DNA of 22,508 nt from Flavobacteriales bacterium UBA5422 (GTDB lineage Bacteria; Bacteroidota; Bacteroidia; Flavobacteriales_D; Crocinitomicaceae): assembly GCA_002409405.1 (NCBI GenBank), contig DHNG01000010.1:26110-48617 (forward strand), given 5' to 3'. Shown one piece after another: positions 6,788-14,932 of the stretch. Under the pieces are notes generated by a model. It did not search any database and had not been told where the DNA came from. It worked only from the letters and a program-made list of their open reading frames with translations. The position numbers and the translations under genes are program-made. Position 1 is the stretch's first letter. Each line of letters starts with the position of its first letter.

Positions 6788-8290
6788 ATGGGAATTGTCC
6801 AAAAAGATGCATTTCGTACAACCATAATCTCCCTGATCGGAGTTGTACTGGGCTATATCAATAAAGGATTACTGTTTTTATTGATATTGACGCAGGAACA
6901 AATCGGGTTGATCAATTTATTGATCACTGTCGGAACCTTGTTTGCACAATTGTCCAGTTTTGGAACCGCATTTACAACACTGAAATTTTTCCCGTTTTTT
7001 AGAAATCACAGCAACAAGCACCACGGATTTTTACCATTCATTATCCGAATCACAATTGCCGGGACACTGGCATCAACCATTGGCTTTTTCGTCTTCCGTT
7101 CGTTAATTGAGTCCTGGTACAGTGAGAAATCTGCAGACTTTGTCAACTATTACTGGTGGGTACTGCCGATAGGAGTCGGATACGTTGTATATCTGTTACT
7201 GGAGGCTTACCTGAGAAGTTTCTATAAAAATCTCTTGTCCGTATTCTCATACGATATCATTCTGCGGTTGTTTGTTACCGCTTCGCTTGTCCTATTTTGG
7301 AAGAAATGGATTTCATTCGAAGCGTTTATTCAAATTAATTCACTTATTTACCTGGTACCACCTGCCATTCTGATCATCTATTTGTGGAAAAAAAACGAAT
7401 TATTCCTTTCCGTTAAAGACATACGGATTTCAAAACGGTTTCAAAAACTTATTTTCCGGTTTTCCGCATACAATTATCTAAACTCATTGGGTGTTGCATT
7501 GGTAATTTCGCTGGACGTGATGATGATTGCACAGATGATGGGATTGAAGGCAACCGGAGTCTATTCTACTATCGTCTTCTTAGCCAGTGCAATGCTTGTT
7601 CCTCATCGATCTTTGCTTCGGATCAGTGCTCCGTTGGTGGCTGAATACTGGAAAAACAGAGACATGAAATCCATGAATGAATTGTACAAGAAATCAGGGT
7701 CTGTTTCATTACTACTGGGATTGGGAAGCTTTATCATTGTCTGGCTGAACATTGATCTGTTGTTTAGTTTTCTGGATGCTGAATTTCAACCAGGAATCTG
7801 GGTGTTTTTTTTCCTGATGATGGGGCGTTTGTTTGAAATGTTTTTCGGGTTGACAGGCATTATTTTTTCTACATCTAAAAAATACAAGTACGACCTGTAT
7901 TTCACAGTCGTATTGGTAATGATTGTATATTCCCTGAATGTGTTATTCATTCCGAAATGGGGTATTGTGGGAGCAGCAGTTTCGACAGCAATTGCACTTA
8001 TTCTGTTCAATTTCAGCCGTTATTTGTTTATTTCTGTTTCTTACAAGTTGAATCCATTTGAAAAGAACCAGTTTATTGTTATGGGATTGGGTATTCTGAC
8101 CATTCTGTCGGGAGAATATATTGGAGGAATGGCGACCAATCTGTGGATACGCCTCATCATTGTGTCGGGTATTTTCCTATTGCTCTTCGTCGTGCCAATC
8201 TTTATTTTTCAATTGGAAAAACAATCTGTCACCTATGTGAAAAATGCGTTGCACTTAGTTTTAGGTAAACTGAAACTAAAAAGAAAATAA
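6788..8290 (+). CDS. Wzx-like polysaccharide flippase (MOP superfamily)
   Basis: This 500-residue, strongly hydrophobic protein has about 12 to 14 predicted membrane segments spread over its whole length and short charged loops, typical of the O-antigen/exopolysaccharide branch of the MOP exporter superfamily. These proteins flip lipid-linked oligosaccharide units across the inner membrane. Segments such as LGVALVISLDVMMIAQMMG (about residues 234-252), with a conserved aspartate in a helix, and GIVGAAVSTAIALILF (about 394-409) match the family pattern. The last residues are basic (LGKLKLKRK). It follows the LicD operon by 112 bases but has its own candidate promoter. It would export the repeat unit built by the neighbouring glycosyltransferase and decorated by the LicD block. 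The substrate is unknown. Confidence 0.85.
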   Translation: MGIVQKDAFRTTIISLIGVVLGYINKGLLFLLILTQEQIGLINLLITVGTLFAQLSSFGTAFTTLKFFPFFRNHSNKHHGFLPFIIRITIAGTLASTIGFFVFRSLIESWYSEKSADFVNYYWWVLPIGVGYVVYLLLEAYLRSFYKNLLSVFSYDIILRLFVTASLVLFWKKWISFEAFIQINSLIYLVPPAILIIYLWKKNELFLSVKDIRISKRFQKLIFRFSAYNYLNSLGVALVISLDVMMIAQMMGLKATGVYSTIVFLASAMLVPHRSLLRISAPLVAEYWKNRDMKSMNELYKKSGSVSLLLGLGSFIIVWLNIDLLFSFLDAEFQPGIWVFFFLMMGRLFEMFFGLTGIIFSTSKKYKYDLYFTVVLVMIVYSLNVLFIPKWGIVGAAVSTAIALILFNFSRYLFISVSYKLNPFEKNQFIVMGLGILTILSGEYIGGMATNLWIRLIIVSGIFLLLFVVPIFIFQLEKQSVTYVKNALHLVLGKLKLKRK

Positions 8291-8412
8291 CCGTATTCGT
8301 TTATTCCCTTTTCTCCGCTGCATGAATCGATGCATTCGTGGTTCTGAGATAATGAAACACACTACTTATCTTGATGATTCTAATTTTTTGGAGAACGGGG
8401 AATAGGGGGAAC

Positions 8413-8444
8413 AAAAAACGTGAGATCAAAACTGACCCCACGTT
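8413..8444 (-). terminator. Intrinsic terminator of the T9SS surface-protein gene
   Basis: On the minus strand, AACGTGGGGTCA and TGATCTCACGTT (8417-8444) form a 12-bp stem with two G-U wobbles around a GTTT loop, followed by a T-tract. The wobbles become A-C mismatches on the plus strand, so it should work for the leftward gene ending at 8465 and poorly for the rightward flippase. Confidence 0.72.
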
Positions 8445-8464
8445 CTCCATTCAGATATAAATTC

Positions 8465-11400
8465 TTATCGCCCCTCTACGTGTACAAACCCATGTTGTTT
8501 GTTCCCATCAGGTAATTCCAATACATACGTATAAACTCCTCCCGTAACATAGAGACCAGATTTATCTCTTCCGTCCCATGTGTTGTTATAATTATCAGAA
8601 GTATATACAACATTCCCCCAACGATTCAGAATAATTAGTTTTGAATTCGGTGCTAACCCTGCAATAATAAAATAGTCATTCACACCATCTCCGTTTGCTG
8701 TAATAACATTCGGAACGACAAACGGCCAATCAATTGTCAGTGTCATTGAATCGTAACAACCATTTGCAGAATACGCATACAGGGTAATCACACTTGGCCC
8801 GTCCAGTTGTTCAAACAAAATCGCAGGATCAAACGCGGTCGTCGTAGTTCCGTTTGGCAATACCCAGACATAGTTGGTCGCATTGGTACTTGTATTTACT
8901 GTTTGAACAGTAATGCTGGATTGCTGTGTAATGCTGAACTGTGCATCCGGTAATATTTCAATACAATAACTGTCATTCTGGTTAACAGTTGTTGTACATC
9001 CATTCGCATCTGTAGCAACAAAAGATACATCCTGACACCCGGCATTCGTTTCTGTAAAAACAGCCCCCGAACAATCGCCTGTCACAGCTTGTCCATTTAC
9101 ATACCAGACACAATTCCCGTTTGGAACTACGTTGGAAGGTGTTAGTGTTACTTCTGCAGGAAGACAATCTTCGGCTTGTGCAATGAATGTAACATTCGGT
9201 GGAGTGGTAACGGTTAAATTTAATGTCGTGATTACATCACACCCGTTTGCATCTTGTGTCGTATGCGTAGCAACACCCATTCCCCCTGTAGTAATGGTCT
9301 GCCCATTCCAGGAAAGCGGCAATTCATAATTACAAATCTGAATATTATCCGTCAGGTTGGTTTCGTTATTGACATTTGCTACCGCTGTTACAACAGAGCT
9401 GTTACAACCATTCAGAGTTCCTGTAATCGCGTATGTAACAGTTCCTCCGGTTCCGGACGCTGTTAATGCTTGAGAAATGTTATTTCCTGATCCGCTGGAT
9501 GATCCGATGATATTTGTCGGTGTTGCCACCCAGTTAAACACTGCTCCTGCAGGAGTGGACGTCAACTGGAAGTTCGTTGTTCCCGATACGCAGAAGGATT
9601 GCTGTGCAGGTGTCACCTGAATCTGTGGAATAGGATTCACGGTAATGTTGACAGAATTCACACTTTCACACCCGTCGACATTGGTACCTGTTACCGTATA
9701 CGTTTCACTGCTTGTCGGCGATGCTGATACCGTATTTCCTGTTGTTGTGTTCAATCCTGTTGCCGGAGACCAGTCATAGGTACTTGCACCACTTACCGTA
9801 ATCGATTGTGTATCTCCGTTACAAATGGTTGCAGCAGCTGGAGTAAACGTTAATACCGGTAATGCGGAAACAGTTACTGTTGCTGTTACAGGAGTTCCGA
9901 AACAGCCATCCAGTTCCGGTGTAATCGAATACGTAGCAGAACCGTTGGTCGTTCCGGTTGTTGTTAATGTTTGCGCAATTGCATTTCCTGTTCCGTTTGA
10001 ACTGCCGTTTGTTCCTGTTCCGGAAACTGTCCAGTCGAAAGTTGTACCCGTCAAATTAGAGGTGATTTGGAAATCCGTCGCTTCTCCGGAACAGATCAAA
10101 TCCGTCGTTGGAGTAACTGTTGCAGCAGGTACCGGTTTCGTAATTACATCACAGGTATCTGTTCCGCTGCAGCTGTACCGGTCCGTAACGGTTACAATAT
10201 ACGTTGCATCGGTTGTCGGTACAGTTTGCGATTGCGTTGTTACTCCGTTGTCCCACGAATAGGTATACGGATTGGAACCCAGAATCGGATCTGCCGCCGC
10301 GATAACGGTTGTTTCATTGCTGCACACAATAACATCAGGCGTAGAAATCACCGGGCATAAGTTTACTTCAATGATTGATTTGGCATTTGCCGTATTACAG
10401 TTCAGGTCATTCCAAAGTCCGTCCGGATAAATTTGTGTACATCCCTCATTACCTCCTGAATTATTCGGTTCTCCCGGTGCCCAGTTTGTGTAGGTTACAG
10501 GCGCCTGATCATACCAGACAAAATTACCTTCTTGTGCTTCATCGTTGAAACCGATCCAGATCACACCGGATTCATTGATCCGGTTCAATTCGTTAATGAT
10601 ACATTCATTTTCCTGTACATCCTGTACCGAGATCAGATTGGCTCCGTATAGTTGTGCAAATGCCTGCGCGCTGCTTCCGGAGTTCGGAGAAGGATTTAAG
10701 AAGTACATACTACAATTACTGTAACAAAGTGGTAATTCCAGACATCCTGCTCCCAAAAACGTAGAACGAATCAATTCAATGTCACATGTGTTGGCTATCG
10801 GATCCGGACATCCAACAGAATTGGTTCCGTAATCACAAGGACACAAATCATCCAAGTCGTTTACACCGTCATTGTCTGAATCCATGTTCGCACTGTTTGT
10901 ACCATTTGCAACAAGTAAAAGGCCGTATGGATTGGTAGATCCTACAGGTGAACTTGGAGCATTGTAAACAAGAATATCAACATAGTTGGTTCCGACCACC
11001 CATGGTCCGTCAAGGTATATGTTCAATTGATTCCCCGGTGCAAAACCTCCACCTGAGATTCCCTGAGAGTTTCCGTTGATGAAGACATCGATAATGCTAT
11101 TGTCAACGTATCCGTCAAAACTAAGGATGTAGTTTCCCTGGACAGTAACACTGTTACCATTACAATCCGGGGGAAGGTTAAGCGCCAAACGAAAATACCG
11201 GTATCCGTGTGTTGTATTGGTCGCACAATTGCTTTCTGTTCCTGTGATCCAATTCCCGTTATTCAATGGAGGAGCTAATGTCGAAGGATCGACCCATGCT
11301 CCCGGAGCACAGTTGTTATTAATTAACGTGGGACCGTATGTCTGTCCCATCGGGTTTCCCGGAAGGGTTGTAGACCAGGGAGAACACAACCAGATCGGAT

Positions 11401-11518
11401 CTTGTGTGCCAGGCGTTCCTTGTCCGGTAGACAATGTTGCGGGATTTGGAAAATACTGTGCGATTGAAAATTGACAAAGTAGCAATAATAAAAGAGTTGA
11501 TAAGGTAATTTTTTTCAT
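8465..11518 (-). CDS. T9SS-secreted lectin/PKD-repeat surface protein
   Basis: This 1017-residue protein has a signal peptide (1-20, cut before QYFPNP) and an N-terminal beta-rich region (about 100-205). A calcium-type thrombospondin-3 repeat, DSDNDGVNDLDDLCP, follows at 213-227. A C-type-lectin-like domain (about 245-388) has WIGFND (321-326), EPNN (350-353) and WNDLNC (369-374). Several Ig/PKD-like beta modules with paired cysteines run from about 395 to 925. The C-terminus (about 934-1017) is the gliding-motility-associated sorting domain: PNVITANGDGVNDYF, then LNRWGNVVY and WDGRD, ending in a beta strand and arginine. The type IX secretion system should export it and attach it to the cell surface or release it. 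EPN-type residues hint at mannose-like sugar binding, but the ligand is not proven. The gene is transcribed alone. Confidence 0.93.
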   Translation of the reverse strand: MKKITLSTLLLLLLCQFSIAQYFPNPATLSTGQGTPGTQDPIWLCSPWSTTLPGNPMGQTYGPTLINNNCAPGAWVDPSTLAPPLNNGNWITGTESNCATNTTHGYRYFRLALNLPPDCNGNSVTVQGNYILSFDGYVDNSIIDVFINGNSQGISGGGFAPGNQLNIYLDGPWVVGTNYVDILVYNAPSSPVGSTNPYGLLLVANGTNSANMDSDNDGVNDLDDLCPCDYGTNSVGCPDPIANTCDIELIRSTFLGAGCLELPLCYSNCSMYFLNPSPNSGSSAQAFAQLYGANLISVQDVQENECIINELNRINESGVIWIGFNDEAQEGNFVWYDQAPVTYTNWAPGEPNNSGGNEGCTQIYPDGLWNDLNCNTANAKSIIEVNLCPVISTPDVIVCSNETTVIAAADPILGSNPYTYSWDNGVTTQSQTVPTTDATYIVTVTDRYSCSGTDTCDVITKPVPAATVTPTTDLICSGEATDFQITSNLTGTTFDWTVSGTGTNGSSNGTGNAIAQTLTTTGTTNGSATYSITPELDGCFGTPVTATVTVSALPVLTFTPAAATICNGDTQSITVSGASTYDWSPATGLNTTTGNTVSASPTSSETYTVTGTNVDGCESVNSVNITVNPIPQIQVTPAQQSFCVSGTTNFQLTSTPAGAVFNWVATPTNIIGSSSGSGNNISQALTASGTGGTVTYAITGTLNGCNSSVVTAVANVNNETNLTDNIQICNYELPLSWNGQTITTGGMGVATHTTQDANGCDVITTLNLTVTTPPNVTFIAQAEDCLPAEVTLTPSNVVPNGNCVWYVNGQAVTGDCSGAVFTETNAGCQDVSFVATDANGCTTTVNQNDSYCIEILPDAQFSITQQSSITVQTVNTSTNATNYVWVLPNGTTTTAFDPAILFEQLDGPSVITLYAYSANGCYDSMTLTIDWPFVVPNVITANGDGVNDYFIIAGLAPNSKLIILNRWGNVVYTSDNYNNTWDGRDKSGLYVTGGVYTYVLELPDGNKQHGFVHVEGR

Positions 11519-11558
11519 TTTTTTAGTAGCTTTAGTCTTTTAGTGTTCAAACGAAAAA

Positions 11559-11575
11559 ACAACTTAAAAAGTTGT
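11559..11575 (-). promoter_or_regulatory. Leader hairpin, possible attenuator
   Basis: On the minus strand, ACAACTT and AAGTTGT form a perfect 7-bp stem around a TTT loop, followed by five Ts. It lies between the candidate -7 box (11598-11605) and the start codon at 11518, inside the predicted 5' leader of the T9SS protein gene. It is AT-rich, so if it terminates it would do so weakly. Confidence 0.4.
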
Positions 11576-11597
11576 CTGACAATAAAAAAAGTTTCTA

Positions 11598-11605
11598 CAA
11601 AAATA
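11598..11605 (-). promoter_or_regulatory. Candidate -7 box of the T9SS surface-protein gene
   Basis: The minus strand reads TATTTTTG, an exact TAnnTTTG match, about 80 bases before the ATG. No TTG is found at the expected -33 position, so support is partial. Confidence 0.42.
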
Positions 11606-11659
11606 ATATAAAGAGTTTAAAGTCATATACTTTTTTGTCCGTTTGGAATATTTTTCGAA

Positions 11660-11689
11660 TTGTCAGAACCTGATTTAGTTCTAATTTTG
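11660..11689 (+). promoter_or_regulatory. Bacteroidota promoter of the kinase-regulator operon
   Basis: TTG at 11660-11662, a 19-base spacer and TAATTTTG at 11682-11689 match both boxes of the Bacteroidota housekeeping promoter. The ATG at 11695 begins five bases after the -7 box, so the transcript should start at or very near the first codon and be leaderless. Confidence 0.7.
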
Positions 11690-11694
11690 CACCT

Positions 11695-12762
11695 ATGGAA
11701 TACAAAATACCGGTCGACGATCTGTTCAAGTATAGCTTTAAATTCTCACTGTTCATCATGCTTACGGCATTTGTGAGTATCTACGTGATGGAAGGGGATT
11801 TTAAAATTGTGATTTTTCGTACAATAATGGCATTTGTCCAATTTTACGGCTGTTTTCTCATCAACATTTATCTATACATGAAGATGCAGAAACGGGAAGG
11901 ACCGTTTAGTGAGCGGCTGAAAATAATTGCCGGAATTCTGATTACCATTGTTTTTACCAGTATTACCACCATTACGACACAATATGCAATGAAAATAGGA
12001 TGGTTGCCCGGTGAGCTCAACGATGAACGCATACTGGAAGTATTCAACAGTTGGAAAGTATATATTTTCATTCCTTTTCTTGCCACCGTTATTTTTACAA
12101 CGGTTCATTTCTTTCATCGGTTTGTTATCCTTGCTCATGCTACAAAACAGTCTGAACTGGAAGTTGTAAGGCTGCAGACTGCCAATGCAGAAACCACCAA
12201 TCAACTCCTGAAACAACAGATCCAACCTCATTTTTTATTCAATGCCTTGAATACACTCAAATCACTGATCAAAAAACAACCGGATGTTGCTGAAAATTAC
12301 CTGATTCAACTTTCTGACTTTTTACGCGCTTCTATTTCGGGGCATCGCACCGATACCGTATTGTTAAGGGAAGAATTGACCTTGTGTGAAAATTACATGG
12401 AAATGCAAAAGACCCGCTTTGGAGAAGCGTTGAGGTACCAGGTGGATATTCCTGAAGACTATTTTGACCGGTATTCAATTCCTTTTTTCTCGTTACAACC
12501 TTTGTTGGAAAATGCAATAAAACACAACGAATTAACCAAACAATCACCACTGTCTATTCAATTGTTTGTGGAAGGGAAGGACATTGTTGTCAAGAATAAC
12601 CTTCGGCTGAAAAAAAATGTAGAAACGTCAACAGGAAACGGGTTGACTAACTTGAAGGAGCGTTACCGGATTTTGTTTGACGAAGAAATAAAAATTGAAC
12701 AAACAGAAGATGCGTTTATTGTCGGTATTAAATTAATTTCAAATGAAAATCGTAGTAATTGA
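11695..12762 (+). CDS. LytS/YehU-type sensor histidine kinase
   Basis: The 355-residue membrane protein has four N-terminal hydrophobic segments (about 14-32, 40-62, 76-95 and 122-146), then a short coiled-coil linker and the His_kinase/HATPase pair typical of LytS-YehU sensors. The phosphoacceptor motif is QIQPHFLFNALNTL (175-188), with H179. The N-box is LLENAIKHN (270-278) and the G-box is GNGLTNLKERY (314-324). It would autophosphorylate in response to an unknown membrane or envelope signal and pass the phosphate to the overlapping response regulator. There is no periplasmic sensor domain, so the signal is probably sensed inside the membrane. The gene overlaps the next by 20 bases. ATG at 11695 follows a strong promoter. 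Confidence 0.92.
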   Translation: MEYKIPVDDLFKYSFKFSLFIMLTAFVSIYVMEGDFKIVIFRTIMAFVQFYGCFLINIYLYMKMQKREGPFSERLKIIAGILITIVFTSITTITTQYAMKIGWLPGELNDERILEVFNSWKVYIFIPFLATVIFTTVHFFHRFVILAHATKQSELEVVRLQTANAETTNQLLKQQIQPHFLFNALNTLKSLIKKQPDVAENYLIQLSDFLRASISGHRTDTVLLREELTLCENYMEMQKTRFGEALRYQVDIPEDYFDRYSIPFFSLQPLLENAIKHNELTKQSPLSIQLFVEGKDIVVKNNLRLKKNVETSTGNGLTNLKERYRILFDEEIKIEQTEDAFIVGIKLISNENRSN

Positions 12763-13501
12763 AGATGAACAATTAATTGCGGAGGATCTGATTGATATTT
12801 TAAAAATCATCAGTCCGGATTGTGAGATTGTTGCACACCTTTCCAGTGTACGGGAAGGGAACGATTTCTTTTCCGGAAATTACCAGGTTGATCTTATTTT
12901 CAGTGACATCCAGTTGGGAGACGGTTTGAGTTTTGAACTGTTTAAAAACTTTCAACCCAATATACCGGTTATTTTCTGTACAGCTTATGATGAGTATGCC
13001 ATCGAAGCGTTTAAAGCAAACGGGATTGATTATATCCTCAAACCGTATTCTGCTAAAAATATAAAGGAAGCATTGGAACATTACACCAACTTAAAGGCAG
13101 GATTTATTGGTGTAGAACAAAATTTATCCAAATCAATAGATGATTTCACTTCCAGAACAGCTTCCCATACGACCATTTTGGTACACCACAAGGAAAAAAT
13201 CATTCCGTTGAGTGTGACCGAAATTGCATTGGCATATATCCGCAATGAAATGGTCTTCCTCCGCACGTTTGAAGGAGTTAATTACATGATCAATAAAAGT
13301 CTGGATGAACTGGATCAATTACTGGGAACAGATTTCTATAGAGCGAATCGTCAATTTATTGTCAACCGGATGGCTGTGCAGGATGTAACGACTTTTTTAT
13401 CGAGAAAATATTCGGTTAACCTGACGATTCCGTTTTCGGAACAAATAACGGTAAGCAAAGAAAAAATGACTGCCTTTTTGAAATGGCTCCGGAAAGAATA
13501 A
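12743..13501 (+). CDS. LytTR-family response regulator
   Basis: This 252-residue transcription regulator has an N-terminal receiver domain (1-120): acidic pocket EDE (7-9), phosphoacceptor D55 in FSDIQLGDG, the switch threonine in FCTAYDEYA (78-86) and K100 in ILKPYSA. A linker leads to a LytTR DNA-binding domain (about 145-250) with the family's FYRANRQFIVN motif (198-208). It is translated from a start 20 bases inside the kinase gene, so the two proteins are a cognate pair. Target genes are unknown; LytTR regulators usually bind direct repeats upstream of envelope or adhesion genes, and the adjacent divergent T9SS protein is a natural candidate. Its stop codon is one base from that of the convergent Nudix gene. 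Confidence 0.93.
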   Translation: MKIVVIEDEQLIAEDLIDILKIISPDCEIVAHLSSVREGNDFFSGNYQVDLIFSDIQLGDGLSFELFKNFQPNIPVIFCTAYDEYAIEAFKANGIDYILKPYSAKNIKEALEHYTNLKAGFIGVEQNLSKSIDDFTSRTASHTTILVHHKEKIIPLSVTEIALAYIRNEMVFLRTFEGVNYMINKSLDELDQLLGTDFYRANRQFIVNRMAVQDVTTFLSRKYSVNLTIPFSEQITVSKEKMTAFLKWLRKE

Positions 13502-13502
13502 A

Positions 13503-14132
13503 TCAGCGGAGCAACTCCCGGAATTCACTTAGAATAATTGCCGTTGCACCCCAAACAACATGATTGTTGATATCAAAATAGGGAACATCTTTTAGATTCA
13601 TCCCGGATGATACCCGGATTGTTGTAGTTTTGACAATGGATTCATTTTTGAGATCAACCACAGGAAACTGAATGATCTGAGCAACCTCTCTTGCATCGGG
13701 AATAAAAGGTTGAGGTTTTTCACAGAAATATAGAAACGGTTGAACTGAAAATTTACTCACAGGAATGAATAGTTCTGTTAATTGTCCCAGGTACTGTTCC
13801 TCGGAAAGTTTCCACCCGATTTCTTCTTCTGTTTCCCGTCGTGCAGTGTATTCCATCGTAACATCATCCAATTCTGCTTTTCCTCCGGGAAGACTGATTT
13901 GCCCTCCGTGGTTGCCGTTGTAATCCGGACGCTGGATGAGAATAGAATGCACATTGTTGTTTACAGGGTAACAAACAATTGCAACGGCAGATGCCCTGTA
14001 TTCCTCAATATCAGGAACTTCTTCCCGAATCAACGGACGCTTTCCGGGAGTCAGTAATTTATGCGCTTCAATTCCCGGTAAGGGGTTGTGAAGAGAAGTC
14101 CGTATTTGTTCAAGAAATTGCTCCGGACGCAT
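13503..14132 (-). CDS. Nudix hydrolase, CoA-diphosphatase-like
   Basis: The 209-residue protein has the Nudix fold with box GGKAELDDVTMEYTARRETE and EEIGW (83-107). The preceding ILIQRPDYNGNHGGQISLPGG region (64-84) matches the extra motif of NudL-type CoA pyrophosphatases, which split CoA or oxidised CoA into phosphopantetheine and 3',5'-ADP. Metal-binding glutamates 100-104 are present. I place the start at ATG 14132, not GTG 14135, because this gives the TGATG stop-start overlap with the upstream lipoprotein gene, a usual sign of translational coupling. Substrate is predicted from the motif only; a different nucleoside diphosphate is possible. It ends one base from the convergent response regulator with no clear terminator between. 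Confidence 0.88.
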   Translation of the reverse strand: MRPEQFLEQIRTSLHNPLPGIEAHKLLTPGKRPLIREEVPDIEEYRASAVAIVCYPVNNNVHSILIQRPDYNGNHGGQISLPGGKAELDDVTMEYTARRETEEEIGWKLSEEQYLGQLTELFIPVSKFSVQPFLYFCEKPQPFIPDAREVAQIIQFPVVDLKNESIVKTTTIRVSSGMNLKDVPYFDINNHVVWGATAIILSEFRELLR

Positions 14133-14725
14133 CACCGTATGGATTTGATGAGTTCCAGGAAATCATCCAGAAGATATGCCATGTTCTCTTTTCCGGAAAC
14201 CATCTGAACAACATAGAAATTACCTTTAAATGAAATGGTACCAATGAGGTAATGAAGGTCGTAGTTATTACCACTATGAGTATCTTCTACCGATTGCATC
14301 CACCCTTTTTTCTTCGTTTTTGAATACAATTCGATGGGTTCTGAAATAATTGAATTCTGACTGGATGCCTTCCGCTTTTCAGCAAAATAGTCTCTTAACG
14401 CTTCCAGATCTGGTTGGTTTTCTATAGGATTCTGAAATTGGATGCCGGACAGCGCCGATGGTGTAAACCGTTCGATGGAAACGAGAATTTCACTATTCTG
14501 AGTGCTGAAGGTTAGTGAATTGGATGAATTGAGTGAAAAATGAGAATAATAATCGGTCTCAAATAATTCGGAAAGCATAAAACGGATTCCCAAACCATTT
14601 CTTCCGGTCGGATTGGGGAGATTTAAATCATTTTCCTCGATTTTTTTTTGAGTATGATTAATTGAACCGGGACATCCTGCTAACAGGAAACCCAATAAAG
14701 GAATAAGCAACAAGTGGATTCTCAT
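14132..14725 (-). CDS. Hypothetical lipoprotein
   Basis: This 197-residue protein begins MRIHLLLIPLLGFLLAGC, a lipoprotein signal peptide with lipobox LAGC and lipidated C18. The mature part is mixed and charged with no domain that I recognise; the end (FKGNFYVVQMVSGKENMAYL and a helical FLELIKSIR tail) looks like a compact alpha/beta domain. It should be attached to the inner or outer membrane. It is the first gene of a two-gene operon with the Nudix hydrolase, and TAATTTAG on the minus strand (14730-14737) sits four bases before its ATG, one mismatch from the -7 consensus. No function is assigned. Confidence 0.8.
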   Translation of the reverse strand: MRIHLLLIPLLGFLLAGCPGSINHTQKKIEENDLNLPNPTGRNGLGIRFMLSELFETDYYSHFSLNSSNSLTFSTQNSEILVSIERFTPSALSGIQFQNPIENQPDLEALRDYFAEKRKASSQNSIISEPIELYSKTKKKGWMQSVEDTHSGNNYDLHYLIGTISFKGNFYVVQMVSGKENMAYLLDDFLELIKSIR

Positions 14726-14729
14726 GACT

Positions 14730-14737
14730 CTAAATTA
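14730..14737 (-). promoter_or_regulatory. Candidate -7 box of the lipoprotein operon
   Basis: The minus strand reads TAATTTAG, one mismatch to TAnnTTTG, ending four bases before the ATG. The spacing matches the near-leaderless layout seen at 11682-11695. No -33 TTG is seen. Confidence 0.35.
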
Positions 14738-14932
14738 CAGATTTTATCCATATTGAATTCTATTTTTTCGGAATTTGTTAAACTGTGTTAGTTTTTTGTT
14801 AAAACTCAATGCGCCGGGAGCCGGGAAAACTGAAAATCTGGTAAAGATCGTATATTCGTGACGCGTTAAAAACCGGATGCGATCGAAACAGTTTGAAAAG
14901 AACTTGTTTCCGCTGATAATTTAGAATTCAAC

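Noticed and set aside
9825..10262. 145-codon rightward frame opposite the T9SS protein
   Set aside because: It is low-complexity valine/threonine-rich and antisense to a repetitive Ser/Thr-rich coding region, a typical shadow frame.
14851..14858. TATATTCG as a -7 box for the outer-membrane receptor
   Set aside because: It has one mismatch to the consensus, no TTG upstream at the right distance and a leader of about 70 bases; too weak to list. The gap before the gene (14726-14932) otherwise shows only a short GCCGGGA direct repeat.
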